A stretch of DNA of 64,000 nt from an uncultured Vampirovibrio sp. (lineage in GTDB: Bacteria; Cyanobacteriota; Vampirovibrionia; Gastranaerophilales; Gastranaerophilaceae). The stretch covers positions 124,001-188,000 of the forward strand of contig CAJUAL010000002.1 in NCBI GenBank assembly GCA_910584405.1, given 5' to 3'. The position numbers and the translations under genes were made by a program. Positions within the stretch are counted from its first letter, which is position 1. The number at the start of each line of letters is the position of its first letter. Positions 17,413 through 25,845 of the stretch are shown here, piece after piece. The notes beneath the pieces are model-generated. The model worked only from the letters and a program-made list of their open reading frames with translations, did no database searches and was not told where the DNA came from.

Positions 17413-18511
17413 ATACCCTGTTTCTTTTTTCGATGAACGGTCGTTTAACGACTTGTGCATCATGTAATTTTTCTCTTATCATAACCTGAACGGTTGCTCC
17501 CGTGCAAATTTCTTTATCATTTTTTACATAAGCAAGAGCTATGTTTTTACCGGTTGATGGCGATACGCATCCGCTTGTGATAACTCCAGTTTTTTCTCCG
17601 TTAAAGTAAACTTCGTAACCGTGACGGGCGATGTTTTTATCAAGCATTACGAGTCCGACAAGTTTTTTTGATGTTCCGTTTGCAACTTGACTCATAATTA
17701 TTTCTTTACCGTTATAATCTGCTTTTTTGTCTTTTGGAACAGACCAGGATAAACCTGCTTCAATAGGAGTTGTATTCTCATCTAAGTCGTTTCCGTAAAG
17801 GTGGAGGGCTGCTTCAAGTCTTAGGGTATCACGAGCACCTAACCCGATTGGCTTTATTCCGAATTCTTTACCCTCATCTAAAATTTTGTCCCACAAAAAT
17901 TCAGAATATTCGTTTTCAACCAAAATTTCAAAGCCGTCTTCTCCTGTGTAACCCGTACGTGAAGCTAAGAGTTTAACCCCTTCAATTATTGCGGGTTTTA
18001 TAGTGAAAGACTTTTGGTTTTCAATATTATATCCCATTTTTCTCATCAAATCTATTGCTCGAGGTCCTTGAACTGCTAACAATGAATAGTTATGTGATTG
18101 GTTATCAATTTTTACGTCCATTCCCCGTTTATTTCTTACAATCCAGTTTAAATCCTCGTCTATTCGTGATGCGTTACAAATGACCAGATATGAATTTATA
18201 CCGAGTTTGTAGATGATTAAATCATCAATCAGTCCGCCGTTTTTGTTTGGTAATTGGCAATACACGGCTTTTTCATAATCAAGTTTTGTAATATCTTGCG
18301 GTACAATTTTATTTAAAAATTCTGTAGCATCTTTTCCCGATACAAAAACTTCACCCATATGAGAAACATCAAACAATCCGACATTTTCCCGAACGGTTTT
18401 ATGTTCTTCTATAATAGATGAATATTGAACAGGCATGTGCCAGCCTGCAAAATCAACCATTCTTGCGCCTAAATTCACGTGCTTGTCGTGTAAGTATGTT
18501 TCTTTAACCAT
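17411..18511 (-). CDS. gcvT: Aminomethyltransferase (glycine cleavage T protein)
   Basis: Transfers the methylene group from aminomethyl-lipoyl-GcvH to tetrahydrofolate, releasing ammonia. The 366 residues carry the family blocks MVDFAGWHMPVQY near the start, GLFDVSHMGEV, YCQLPNKNGGLIDDLIIYKL, LLAVQGPRAIDLM, LASRTGYTGEDGFEIL, GLGARDTLRLEAALHLYGND and TSGCVSPSTGKNIALAYV. The ribosome site GAGGGGG precedes the ATG. It is the first gene of gcvT-gcvH-gcvPA on the minus strand. The upstream region holds a TTGACA (18569-18564 on minus) without a -10 at standard distance, and no glycine riboswitch fold could be recognised by eye. Confidence 0.97.
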   Translation of the reverse strand: MVKETYLHDKHVNLGARMVDFAGWHMPVQYSSIIEEHKTVRENVGLFDVSHMGEVFVSGKDATEFLNKIVPQDITKLDYEKAVYCQLPNKNGGLIDDLIIYKLGINSYLVICNASRIDEDLNWIVRNKRGMDVKIDNQSHNYSLLAVQGPRAIDLMRKMGYNIENQKSFTIKPAIIEGVKLLASRTGYTGEDGFEILVENEYSEFLWDKILDEGKEFGIKPIGLGARDTLRLEAALHLYGNDLDENTTPIEAGLSWSVPKDKKADYNGKEIIMSQVANGTSKKLVGLVMLDKNIARHGYEVYFNGEKTGVITSGCVSPSTGKNIALAYVKNDKEICTGATVQVMIREKLHDAQVVKRPFIEKRNRV

Positions 18512-18607
18512 GATAAGTTCCCCCTCAAAAACTACTATTATTGTGGCACGCGGAAGGCTGTTATGTCAATGGTTTATTTAGAGTTGTAAAACAGATATTT
18601 TATCAAA

Positions 18608-19279
18608 TTATTTTTTGAGGTAGTTCATATTTTGATATTTAAGAACGTAGTAGGCACAACCGTTTCCTGATCCGTTTAACTTGCAAGTTGTTTCATAGCT
18701 GCAATTAAACCAGATATATTTTGAGCAATCAGGTGCCCCAACGGGAAGGAGTGTAGAATTAGTATAAACGAAATAAAAACTGTCTTTTCCATAAACATTT
18801 GGTGGCAGTTTTCCATTTAAATCTACTATAATTAGTATTGCATCTTTTTCATTGCCGTAAGGACCTCTAAAGGTAACAGATACTCCGTTAAGAAGAATAA
18901 ACTTATAATAATTGCTTTTGGTGGCGTAACTGAAATCGTTATCACCTGCCAAATGTTTATGAGCGCTGTAAGAAAAGCATTTCTCTGATTTTTCCCTTTT
19001 ACAGTCTACTGCAATTTTAATATAAGGTCTGATTTTATCTGCAATCAGAGTTGAATCGTTGTCATTACGTTTAAACTCCCAACTTGAAGGGGCTCCGTTT
19101 TCTTCTTCTGCCATCCTAAAAGCCTGTGACAAAATTGATTGTGTTGTTCGTAATTGGGATACTGTTTTTTTAGTTTGGATTTTTGTCATCAATGTCGGTA
19201 TTGTCATTGCTGCAACAATTCCGATAATTCCAAGGGTAATTAATATCTCTGCTAAAGTAAAAGCTCTGTTCTTTTTCAT
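18608..19279 (-). CDS. Prepilin-like protein of module B
   Basis: A 223-residue pseudopilin-like protein. The leader MKKNRA is followed by FTLAEILITLGIIGIVAAMT; the residue before the cleavage site is Ala instead of the usual Gly. The globular part contains VDLNGKLPPNVYGKDSFYF and a C-terminal cysteine pair in CKLNGSGNGC, followed by an aromatic tail ending NYLKK, as in the paralogues. Further cysteines at about 93 and 100 could form a second disulfide. The gene is divergent from a 70-residue XRE regulator, with two tandem inverted repeats between the start codons. It is translated from a weak ribosome site. Confidence 0.9.
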   Translation of the reverse strand: MKKNRAFTLAEILITLGIIGIVAAMTIPTLMTKIQTKKTVSQLRTTQSILSQAFRMAEEENGAPSSWEFKRNDNDSTLIADKIRPYIKIAVDCKREKSEKCFSYSAHKHLAGDNDFSYATKSNYYKFILLNGVSVTFRGPYGNEKDAILIIVDLNGKLPPNVYGKDSFYFVYTNSTLLPVGAPDCSKYIWFNCSYETTCKLNGSGNGCAYYVLKYQNMNYLKK

Positions 19280-19309
19280 ATTCTTATTATGGAATATTTT
19301 TAGTTTATT

Positions 19310-19366
19310 TTATACGTACGGATAGTACGTATAATTAGCCTGAAGATACGTATAGACTGTACGTAT
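19310..19366. promoter_or_regulatory. Two tandem TACGTA-N7-TACGTA inverted repeats, candidate operators of module B
   Basis: Site 1 at 19313-19331 and site 2 at 19347-19365 each have TACGTA, 7 bp, TACGTA. Site 1 extends to perfect 10-bp arms (19310-19319 and 19325-19334). The centres are 34 bp apart, about three helical turns. Site 1 overlaps a TATAAT (19330-19335) directed toward the XRE gene. Site 2 ends 1 bp before the XRE ATG at 19367. An autoregulatory operator is inferred. Confidence 0.8.
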
Positions 19367-19579
19367 ATGCGCGATGAGTTTTATAAAAATTTAGGTAAAA
19401 ATATTAAAAATCGGCGAAAAAATTTAAACCTGACCCAGCAGGATTTGGCTGACAGATTGGATATGTCATTAAATTTCGTCGGTAAAATTGAAGTCGCGTT
19501 TTCTAAGCCTTCACTTGATACTTTGATTGAAATCGCAAAGGCTTTAGATACTACGGTGTCTGACTTAACTCGTTTTTAG
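19367..19579 (+). CDS. Small XRE/Cro-type HTH regulator of module B
   Basis: A 70-residue single-domain HTH protein: [20 protein letters not shown], then [20 protein letters not shown] (recognition helix region), ending [13 protein letters not shown]. There is no attached sensor or dimerisation domain. It starts at the edge of the second operator repeat, so its own translation or transcription is likely blocked when that site is occupied. Its 3' end overlaps the convergent J-domain gene by 15 nt. Its recognition residues differ from those of the regulators at 12883 and 28147, matching the different palindromes found beside each. Confidence 0.9.
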   Translation: MRDEFYKNLGKNIKNRRKNLNLTQQDLADRLDMSLNFVGKIEVAFSKPSLDTLIEIAKALDTTVSDLTRF

Positions 19580-20617
19580 TAATTGTTTGTAAAGCTCGAT
19601 TTGATCTTTTGAAAGTTTTTCAGGAAGAACAATTTTAACTTTTGCGTTTAAAAATCCGTATCCGCCTGATTTTTTAGGCAGTCCGAGATCTTTTAATCTT
19701 AAAGACTTTCCGCTTGATGTCATCGGAGGTATTTTTATACCGATATTTCCGTGAAGGGTTTTAATTTCTTTTTTACAGCCAAGAACTGCTTCCGGCGGAG
19801 TTATTTCAACTTCTTTTGTTAAATCTGAACCGTGGATTTCGTATTCTGAGTCTTTCGGGGTTATTATAAGATATAAGTCACCTTTTTGCCCGTAAGCATC
19901 TACTTTTCCTTCACCTTTAAGTCTTATTTTTTGCCCTTCTTTTACTTCTTTCGGGAGTTTAACTTTCAGGGATTTATTTTCATGGATAATTCCCGTTCCT
20001 CCGCAGGCTTGGCAGTATCCGCCGCCACCGGGGCATTGGGTGCATTTTCTCATATCGTTAAATTTAACTGTAATCGGGTCTGATGAAAACAAGTCTTTTG
20101 CGGTTACGTTTAGTGTTTTTGTAACGTCAAGGTCTTCGGATTTTGGTTGTTGAGCTCGTTTTCTGCCGGAAGTTCTGCTGTAGGCTTGTTGTCCTCCGAG
20201 ATCTCCAAAGTCAAAGCCCGAAAATCCACCGCGCGCTCCTCCTGCGGCTCCTGCGCCCATCATATCGCCAAAAAGTGAGCTGAAAAAGTCGGAAAATCCG
20301 CCCATGTCTTGTCCGTTAAAGTTAAACTGTTGATAACCCTGCCCACCGCCAAAGTTAAAGTTTTCAAATCCCGGCGGCGGGGTGTAATCTGCTCCGCCTT
20401 GCCAGTTTGCACCCAAGCTGTCATAGCGCGCACGTTTTTGTTTATCACCTAAAACTTCATAGGCTTCATTTATTTCTTTAAATTTTTCTTCTGCTTCTTT
20501 TGTTTTATTTACGTCGGGGTGATATTTTCTTGCAAGTTTTCTGTATGCCGATTTGATTTCGGCTTCGCTTGCTTCTCTTTTTATTCCCAAGGTTTCATAA
20601 TAGTCTTTGTATTTCAT
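19565..20617 (-). CDS. DnaJ/CbpA-type co-chaperone with reduced zinc region
   Basis: A J-domain co-chaperone that stimulates DnaK. Residues 1-70 are a complete J domain ([20 protein letters not shown], with HPDV), followed by a Gly/Phe-rich region (about 75-155) and the C-terminal beta-sandwich substrate domains ([35 protein letters not shown]). Instead of the four CXXCXGXG repeats of DnaJ, only two remain: [18 protein letters not shown], enough for one zinc site. Length 350. It thus lies between type I DnaJ and zinc-free CbpA. The ribosome site TTAGGAG precedes the start. The 3' end overlaps the XRE gene. Confidence 0.93.
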   Translation of the reverse strand: MKYKDYYETLGIKREASEAEIKSAYRKLARKYHPDVNKTKEAEEKFKEINEAYEVLGDKQKRARYDSLGANWQGGADYTPPPGFENFNFGGGQGYQQFNFNGQDMGGFSDFFSSLFGDMMGAGAAGGARGGFSGFDFGDLGGQQAYSRTSGRKRAQQPKSEDLDVTKTLNVTAKDLFSSDPITVKFNDMRKCTQCPGGGGYCQACGGTGIIHENKSLKVKLPKEVKEGQKIRLKGEGKVDAYGQKGDLYLIITPKDSEYEIHGSDLTKEVEITPPEAVLGCKKEIKTLHGNIGIKIPPMTSSGKSLRLKDLGLPKKSGGYGFLNAKVKIVLPEKLSKDQIELYKQLLKTS

Positions 20618-20690
20618 AAATTTCTCCTAATTTTATCTTAATATAAAATTGAAGATTTTTTTGTATTTTTAATTATTTCTTAATTATGTT

Positions 20691-20746
20691 AAAACGGAAT
20701 TTCTAAGATTCTGAATCAAGTCCAGAATGACAGAAATTCCGTTTTT
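20691..20746. terminator. Long-stem bidirectional terminator containing a repeat half copy
   Basis: Stem AAAACGGAATTTCT (20691-20704) / AGAAATTCCGTTTT (20732-20745), followed by T-rich DNA. The loop (20705-20731) holds the right-end unit GATTCTGAATCAAG... of the dispersed family 1 repeat. It lies between two minus-strand genes (20780-21004 and the J-domain gene). Confidence 0.75.
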
Positions 20747-20779
20747 ATTTTTATATAATGTAAATCTGTTGTTAAAAAA

Positions 20780-21004
20780 CTATCTTAAACTTACTTTTAC
20801 AGCAGGTCCTTTTTGAGAAATTTCTACTTTGTTTTCTCTTGCTAACCAGCCTAAGCCTAAGTCTGCAAAGTTACCTTTAAGGTCTAAATCTTTTTTCATT
20901 TTAGAAAATGAAGTTGTTCCGTTTGCATTTAAGTAGTTGTAGATTTCTCCTGCTGCGAATCCGATTCTTTCTTCTTGAGAAAGCATTACTTTTTTTGTTG
21001 CCAT
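20780..21004 (-). CDS. Winged-helix DUF2582-like DNA-binding protein
   Basis: A 74-residue protein resembling the DUF2582 winged-helix family: EERIGFAAGEIYNYLNANGT, then SFSKMKKDLDLKGNFADLGL and GWLARENKVEISQKGPAVKV. The order helix-helix-helix-wing and the GWLARE signature are characteristic. Such proteins are small predicted DNA binders of unknown target. The ribosome site AAAGGAGAAA is strong. It is separated from the divergent helicase gene (21108) by 103 nt, which must hold both promoters. No operator-like palindrome was seen there. Confidence 0.8.
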   Translation of the reverse strand: MATKKVMLSQEERIGFAAGEIYNYLNANGTTSFSKMKKDLDLKGNFADLGLGWLARENKVEISQKGPAVKVSLR

Positions 21005-21107
21005 GATTTTTTCTCCTTTGGGATTGTTGTATGTATTACACTTTTTCGATATTCAAATCATAAGGTATTTTTGAATATTTGACAATCATTTTAAGAGTGG
21101 AGTTTTT

Positions 21108-24100
21108 ATGTTAGAATATACATTAACGGGAGTATTGAAATTGTTAATCGAAGGTAGTTTAGCGTCGGATAAAACAGAATTTTTGATTGATAAATACGCG
21201 CAGTTGTTGAATTGCGGGGTGAAATCATCTGAAATTTTAGTGCTTGTTCAAAACTCTACCTTGAAAAATACTTTTATCCAAAAAACTTTTGAAAAACTGA
21301 ATGTTGATGTTTTAGAAAAAATGCAGGTTTATTCCTTTTTCTCGCTTGTTTATAATGCGGTGTCTGATAACTGGGCGTTTTTGGAAGATCGAAACATATT
21401 TGATAATCCTGTTATTTTACCTAATCTTGCAGGGTTGGAGGTTTCTCAATTTATATTAAAAGATATATTAAACGAGGTTAAGTTTCGTGGGTACAATTCG
21501 CGCATGTCACTTCTTCATCAGATTTTCAGAAGATATTCTTTAATTATTCAAAATAATCTGACCCCTTCTGATGTTCAAAAGCGGGCGGATATTTTAAAAG
21601 AAGGTTTTTCTGATGAAGCCGATTTAGTTATAAAAAAACTTATGAAAAAAACACTTGAGCTTCGTGATTTTGATTATCTTCGCCAGTGTTCACTGTTTAA
21701 TTTTATTTATCAAAATACAGATTATTTTAAAAATATTAAATACTTAATAGTAGATGATGCGGATGAATGTACTCCTGTTTGTGTCGATTTTTTGGAATAT
21801 TTGTCAAAACAGCTTGATGATTTTTATATCGCATTTGACCCTAAAGGTTCAAGCAGGTGCGGGTATTTAAGCGCAGATAAAAATAATTTTACCAAATTGA
21901 AATCAATATTTAAAGGTGAAGTTATTTCGCTTGACGGAGAGGATGCAGATGCTGAAAAAATCTTTAATAATACCTCAAATGATGAACAAAACTTGCTGAA
22001 AAACTTCACTTACGAATCTTTTGCAAAGCGTTCTTCTATGATTGAGTCGGTTGTTAAAAGAATAAATGAACTTATAAAAAATAAAGTTTCCCCTTCTGAT
22101 ATTGCGATTATTTCACCTGTAATTGATGATATGCTAAAGTTTACTCTAAAAGAAACTTTGAGAGGAAATATCAATCTGCTTTATCTTTCAGGAAGCGAAA
22201 AACTTATTCAAAACAGGCTTGTTCAGGCAACTTTGACTATATTAAAATTAAATACCGAACTGAAAAACTTTTTGTCAGAGTTTGATATAAGAGTTATTTT
22301 ATCAGAGTTTTTACAGATTCCGTTAAAGTATTGCTCAGAGATTTTAGAAAAGTTTCAAAGTACAAAAGAACTTACGGCATATGAGTTTTTAGATGATGAT
22401 TATACATCCCGCTATAGGGAATTTTTAGCGCTTGTTGAAAGATTATCGGTATCTGAGGCTAAGATTTCTGAGCAAATTGTTGAAATTTATAATACACTGT
22501 TTGATTTTGGGATAATTAAGGTTGAAGAGCTTAAAAAGTTTAATTTCTTTATCAAGCAGATAACAGATTTTGAAAATATTTTCGGGGCGGAGTTTAATAA
22601 ACGTAAATCAGAGATAATTTTACAGATTGAAAACTCTATTATTGCAGAAAATCCTTATTCTGTGCTTGAAGTCGGACGAAACGATTTAATCATTTCAACA
22701 CCGCAAAAGATTATTGATAACCACATAAAAACAAAGTATCAAATTTGGCTTGATATATCAAATTCAGAATGGATAAAATCTGACACGGGTCCGTTATATA
22801 ATGCGTGGGTTTTCCAAAAGGATTGGTATAAGGATGAATATACGATTGAAGATAATATAAATCTTTCAAAAGATAAAAATGCAAGAGTTTTAAGGAAGTT
22901 AACACTTTGTGCGGGTGAAAAAGTCTTTTGTTATTCAAGTTTGTTTGATTCAAACGGGGTAGAAAATTATGGCGGGATTGAACCTGCGATAATTGTTTCA
23001 ACAGTTACGGAAGATGAACCCGAGCAGGGTTTTAAAATCATTCCTCGACCTGACCAGAAACCTGTTTTGGATTATATTAACGGTTATATGGGAATCTCTG
23101 CTGTTCCGGGGGCAGGGAAAACAACAATTCTTTTAGCTCTGATTATTAAACTTTTGGAACGCGGTATAAATCCTGAAAGAATTTTTGTTTTAACTTATAT
23201 GGATTCTGCTGCAAGGAATTTTAGGGAACGGATTAAAAATGTTCGTAAAAACTCATCAAAACTTCCTAATATTTCTACGATTCATGGTTTAGCACTAAGA
23301 ATTTTAAAAGAAAACGGCAACTATGAAAAACTCGGATTATCTTCTGATTTTGAGATTTGTGATGACTCGCAAAGGGGCAGGATTTTAAGAGAAATTGCTT
23401 CAAAATTGAAGGTTCCGCAAAGAACAGCCGAAGAATTTGACAGAGCCGTATCTGTTTTCAAAATCGGCGGCGGGACATTTAATTCTGAGGTTTCTGATGA
23501 GAAATTAAACAAATTTAAACTGTTTTTTGAAGCCTATCAGGAAAGCCTAAAAGAGTTTAACCTTATAGATTATGATGATATGCTGACTGGTTCGGTTAAA
23601 ATATTGAAGGAAAATCCCGACATTTTGGCGCATTATCAGGAAATTTGTGAGTATATTATTGAAGATGAGGCGCAGGATTCATCTTCCGTTCAGCAGGAAT
23701 TGATTGCGCTTTTATCTGGTAAACACAAAAATATAATCCGTTGCGGAGATGTGAACCAATCTATTACGGCAACTTTTTCAAACGCTGATGTTGAAGGTTT
23801 TAGAAGATTTATTACTGAAAATTATAATGTTTCGATGAACTGTTCTCAGCGTTGTACAAAAGATGTTTGGGAATTTGCAAACAATCTTGTTGAAAATTCT
23901 TCTCAAAATGACGATACAAAAGATGCATTTTTCAAAATGTTTATGGCACCCGTTGAGGGACGTAATCCTAAATCTGACAGAGCACAGGCTGTTGAAGGTA
24001 AGGTTTTTGACTCAGGACTTGAAGAGAAAAATTATGTTCTCAAAGTTATAAAAGAAACTTTGTCAAAAAATCCTGATTACACTGTTGGAATTTTGCTGCG

Positions 24101-25004
24101 TAATAATTATCAGGTTGCGTCTTGGCAAAGCTTGATTGAAAACAGCGGGTTGAAGGTTATTACAAGAAACCAATGTTTAGAGCAAAAATCGATATTCAAA
24201 GCAATTTATGCCGTAATGAAAATGATTTTGACACCGTTTGATAACGATGTAATCGCAACAAATTTTGAAATCCTGACGGATTTAGGGTTTTACAGGCGCG
24301 GACTTGCAGGCGAAATCAGAAAGTATGAAACCCCGTTTATTCAGGTTAATGCGGATAATATCGATAATCTTCCGTTGGAACAGTTTTACTGGGATTTAAA
24401 TTACTGGGTAAGCCTTTGTTACCTTACACCTGATGAGTTAGCGGTTAAAATCGGAATGTACTTTTTCAAAAGTGAAATCGAAAAATCTAATATTCATCTG
24501 ATTTCAACTTTGATTAAGAGAATTTGTATAAGAAATAATTCGCTTGAATATGCGTTAAACCGACTTTCTGAACTTTCTAAGAAACCTAATTTGAGCGGGT
24601 TTAAGTTCTTCTCAGAAGAAGATGAAGATGATAAATCATTTTTGGCGGGCAAAGTTCAGATTATGACTATGCACAAGTCAAAAGGGGATGAATTTAATCT
24701 GGTATTTTTACCTGAAATGAGCGAAAAAAATCTTCCGTTAACGCTTGATGGGATAAGTTTGAAGTCTTCGGATTTTATGGAATCGGTTAAAAATCTTAAC
24801 CCGAGTTATACAAAAAAATCAGAGTATGAATTGAAACAAGAAATTCTTGCCGAGAATTTGCGATTGCTTTACGTGGCAATTACCAGAGCTAAAAACAGAC
24901 TTATTTTTACGGTGTCCTCAAAAAGTAAAACCCGTTACGGTAAAGAACAGAAAAATGATCCGAGTACTATTTTTGAGCATATGATGGAGGGGGGTAATGT
25001 TTAA
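21108..25004 (+). CDS. UvrD/AddA-type helicase with an extra degenerate N-terminal helicase-like half
   Basis: A superfamily 1 DNA helicase of 1298 residues. The C-terminal half has all core motifs: Walker A SAVPGAGKTT (about 664-673), FVLTYMDSAARNFRERI, Walker B YIIEDEAQDSS (about 848-858), CGDVNQSITATF, SQRCTKDVWEF, motif V IMTMHKSKGDEFN (about 1186) and motif VI RLLYVAITRAKNR (about 1250). The N-terminal ~600 residues look like a second helicase scaffold whose P-loop is lost (GSLASDKTEFL at 17-27), with a Walker B-like LIVDDADECTPV near 215. This recalls AddB, whose helicase half is inactive, so the protein may be an AddB-like plus AddA-like fusion. The next gene, a nuclease, overlaps it by 8 nt. 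Role inferred: end resection for recombination repair. Confidence 0.88.
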   Translation: MLEYTLTGVLKLLIEGSLASDKTEFLIDKYAQLLNCGVKSSEILVLVQNSTLKNTFIQKTFEKLNVDVLEKMQVYSFFSLVYNAVSDNWAFLEDRNIFDNPVILPNLAGLEVSQFILKDILNEVKFRGYNSRMSLLHQIFRRYSLIIQNNLTPSDVQKRADILKEGFSDEADLVIKKLMKKTLELRDFDYLRQCSLFNFIYQNTDYFKNIKYLIVDDADECTPVCVDFLEYLSKQLDDFYIAFDPKGSSRCGYLSADKNNFTKLKSIFKGEVISLDGEDADAEKIFNNTSNDEQNLLKNFTYESFAKRSSMIESVVKRINELIKNKVSPSDIAIISPVIDDMLKFTLKETLRGNINLLYLSGSEKLIQNRLVQATLTILKLNTELKNFLSEFDIRVILSEFLQIPLKYCSEILEKFQSTKELTAYEFLDDDYTSRYREFLALVERLSVSEAKISEQIVEIYNTLFDFGIIKVEELKKFNFFIKQITDFENIFGAEFNKRKSEIILQIENSIIAENPYSVLEVGRNDLIISTPQKIIDNHIKTKYQIWLDISNSEWIKSDTGPLYNAWVFQKDWYKDEYTIEDNINLSKDKNARVLRKLTLCAGEKVFCYSSLFDSNGVENYGGIEPAIIVSTVTEDEPEQGFKIIPRPDQKPVLDYINGYMGISAVPGAGKTTILLALIIKLLERGINPERIFVLTYMDSAARNFRERIKNVRKNSSKLPNISTIHGLALRILKENGNYEKLGLSSDFEICDDSQRGRILREIASKLKVPQRTAEEFDRAVSVFKIGGGTFNSEVSDEKLNKFKLFFEAYQESLKEFNLIDYDDMLTGSVKILKENPDILAHYQEICEYIIEDEAQDSSSVQQELIALLSGKHKNIIRCGDVNQSITATFSNADVEGFRRFITENYNVSMNCSQRCTKDVWEFANNLVENSSQNDDTKDAFFKMFMAPVEGRNPKSDRAQAVEGKVFDSGLEEKNYVLKVIKETLSKNPDYTVGILLRNNYQVASWQSLIENSGLKVITRNQCLEQKSIFKAIYAVMKMILTPFDNDVIATNFEILTDLGFYRRGLAGEIRKYETPFIQVNADNIDNLPLEQFYWDLNYWVSLCYLTPDELAVKIGMYFFKSEIEKSNIHLISTLIKRICIRNNSLEYALNRLSELSKKPNLSGFKFFSEEDEDDKSFLAGKVQIMTMHKSKGDEFNLVFLPEMSEKNLPLTLDGISLKSSDFMESVKNLNPSYTKKSEYELKQEILAENLRLLYVAITRAKNRLIFTVSSKSKTRYGKEQKNDPSTIFEHMMEGGNV

Positions 25005-25635
25005 TAATTTTTCGCCTAATATGTTAAAAACATATCAATCCTGTCCAAGGAAATATTACTATCAGTATGTTGAAAATATTCAGGTTCCGAAGTCTTCCCT
25101 GCCTTTTGAAAAAGGTAAAAAGATTCACGCACTTGCAAATTATTTCCTTCAGGGGGTAAATATATCTAGGATTGAAACCTCGTTAAATGAAAATGAGCGG
25201 CAGGCATGGGTGCGTCTGTTAAATAATAATTATTTTAAAATGGAAGCTGTGCAAAGTGAATATACTTTGTCTTGTAAACTCGGTGATTTTTGGGTCGGCG
25301 GAAGATTGGATGCCGTTGTAAAAGATGGTGAAAACTATTATATTTTAGATTATAAAACAGGTTCAATTCCTAAAAATCCTGAATATGATTTTCAAACAAT
25401 GGTTTATTTGCTTTGCCTTGACAGGGTTTTAGGTTCCTATGAGTCATTGTCTTTTGTGTATATAAATTTGAAAGAAAACAAAGATTTTATAATAAAATTT
25501 AATCCTGAACTTAAGTTAAAATATGAAGAGTTAGTTGAAGAAGCTTGTCAAAAAATAAGTTCTGATACTCTTTATAATCCGTCTGAAACAGCCTGTCAAA
25601 GATGTGAATATTCTAAGATTTGTTCAGCTATTTAA
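24997..25635 (+). CDS. PD-(D/E)XK nuclease with Fe-S cysteines (AddB/RecB/Cas4-like)
   Basis: A 212-residue RecB-family exonuclease. It begins FSPNMLKTYQSCPRKYYYQY with the first cluster cysteine (CPRK), continues with KGKKIHALANYFLQG, and has the catalytic core GGRLDAVVKDGENYYILDYKTG (Asp, then D-x-K in LDYK, about residues 100-126) and QTMVYLLCL. The C-terminal CQRCEYSKIC supplies three cysteines for the 4Fe-4S cluster typical of AddB and Cas4. No cas genes or CRISPR array are nearby, and it overlaps the helicase gene by 8 nt with GGAGGGGGG as ribosome site, so a helicase-nuclease complex is the best reading. Confidence 0.88.
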   Translation: MFNNFSPNMLKTYQSCPRKYYYQYVENIQVPKSSLPFEKGKKIHALANYFLQGVNISRIETSLNENERQAWVRLLNNNYFKMEAVQSEYTLSCKLGDFWVGGRLDAVVKDGENYYILDYKTGSIPKNPEYDFQTMVYLLCLDRVLGSYESLSFVYINLKENKDFIIKFNPELKLKYEELVEEACQKISSDTLYNPSETACQRCEYSKICSAI

Positions 25636-25679
25636 TTCAAAATCTAGTACTTCTATGATGTATACTTAACAATTCAGTT

Positions 25680-25775
25680 GTCATTCCGGGCTTTGACCCG
25701 GAATCTGTCAATGCTGATATATTTCATCAGGGTTTTTATTAGCATGGATAGACTCTGAATTAAATTCAGAGTGAC
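25680..25775 (+). repeat. Dispersed palindromic repeat (family 1), complete copy
   Basis: 96 bp. The left unit GTCATTCCGGGCTTTGACCC... and right unit GATAGACTCTGAAT...GAGTGAC are each internally palindromic and roughly complementary at the tips (GTCA...TGAC). Same length as the copy at 27344-27439. It sits in the nuclease-transporter gap. Confidence 0.85.
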
Positions 25776-25807
25776 CTTTTTATTTTTATTTACCCTCCTC
25801 CTGTTCA

Positions 25808-25816
25808 TGTTATAAT
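25808..25816 (+). promoter_or_regulatory. Extended -10 promoter of the NhaD-like gene
   Basis: TGTTATAAT (TGnTATAAT) at 25808-25816, 30 nt before the ATG at 25846. No convincing -35, as is common for extended -10 promoters. Confidence 0.65.
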
Positions 25817-25845
25817 TAACTTTGTATAAAGGGAGAAATATAAAG

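Noticed and set aside
17236-17463. 75-codon minus frame across the gcvT-gcvH gap
   Set aside because: It consists of repeat sequence and the antisense ends of two genes.
18512-18607. Glycine riboswitch upstream of gcvT
   Set aside because: Only 96 nt are available and no tandem aptamer core could be recognised.
24997-25635. Cas4 of a CRISPR-Cas system
   Set aside because: No cas genes or repeat-spacer array anywhere in the window; the overlap with a UvrD-type helicase fits a recombination nuclease better.
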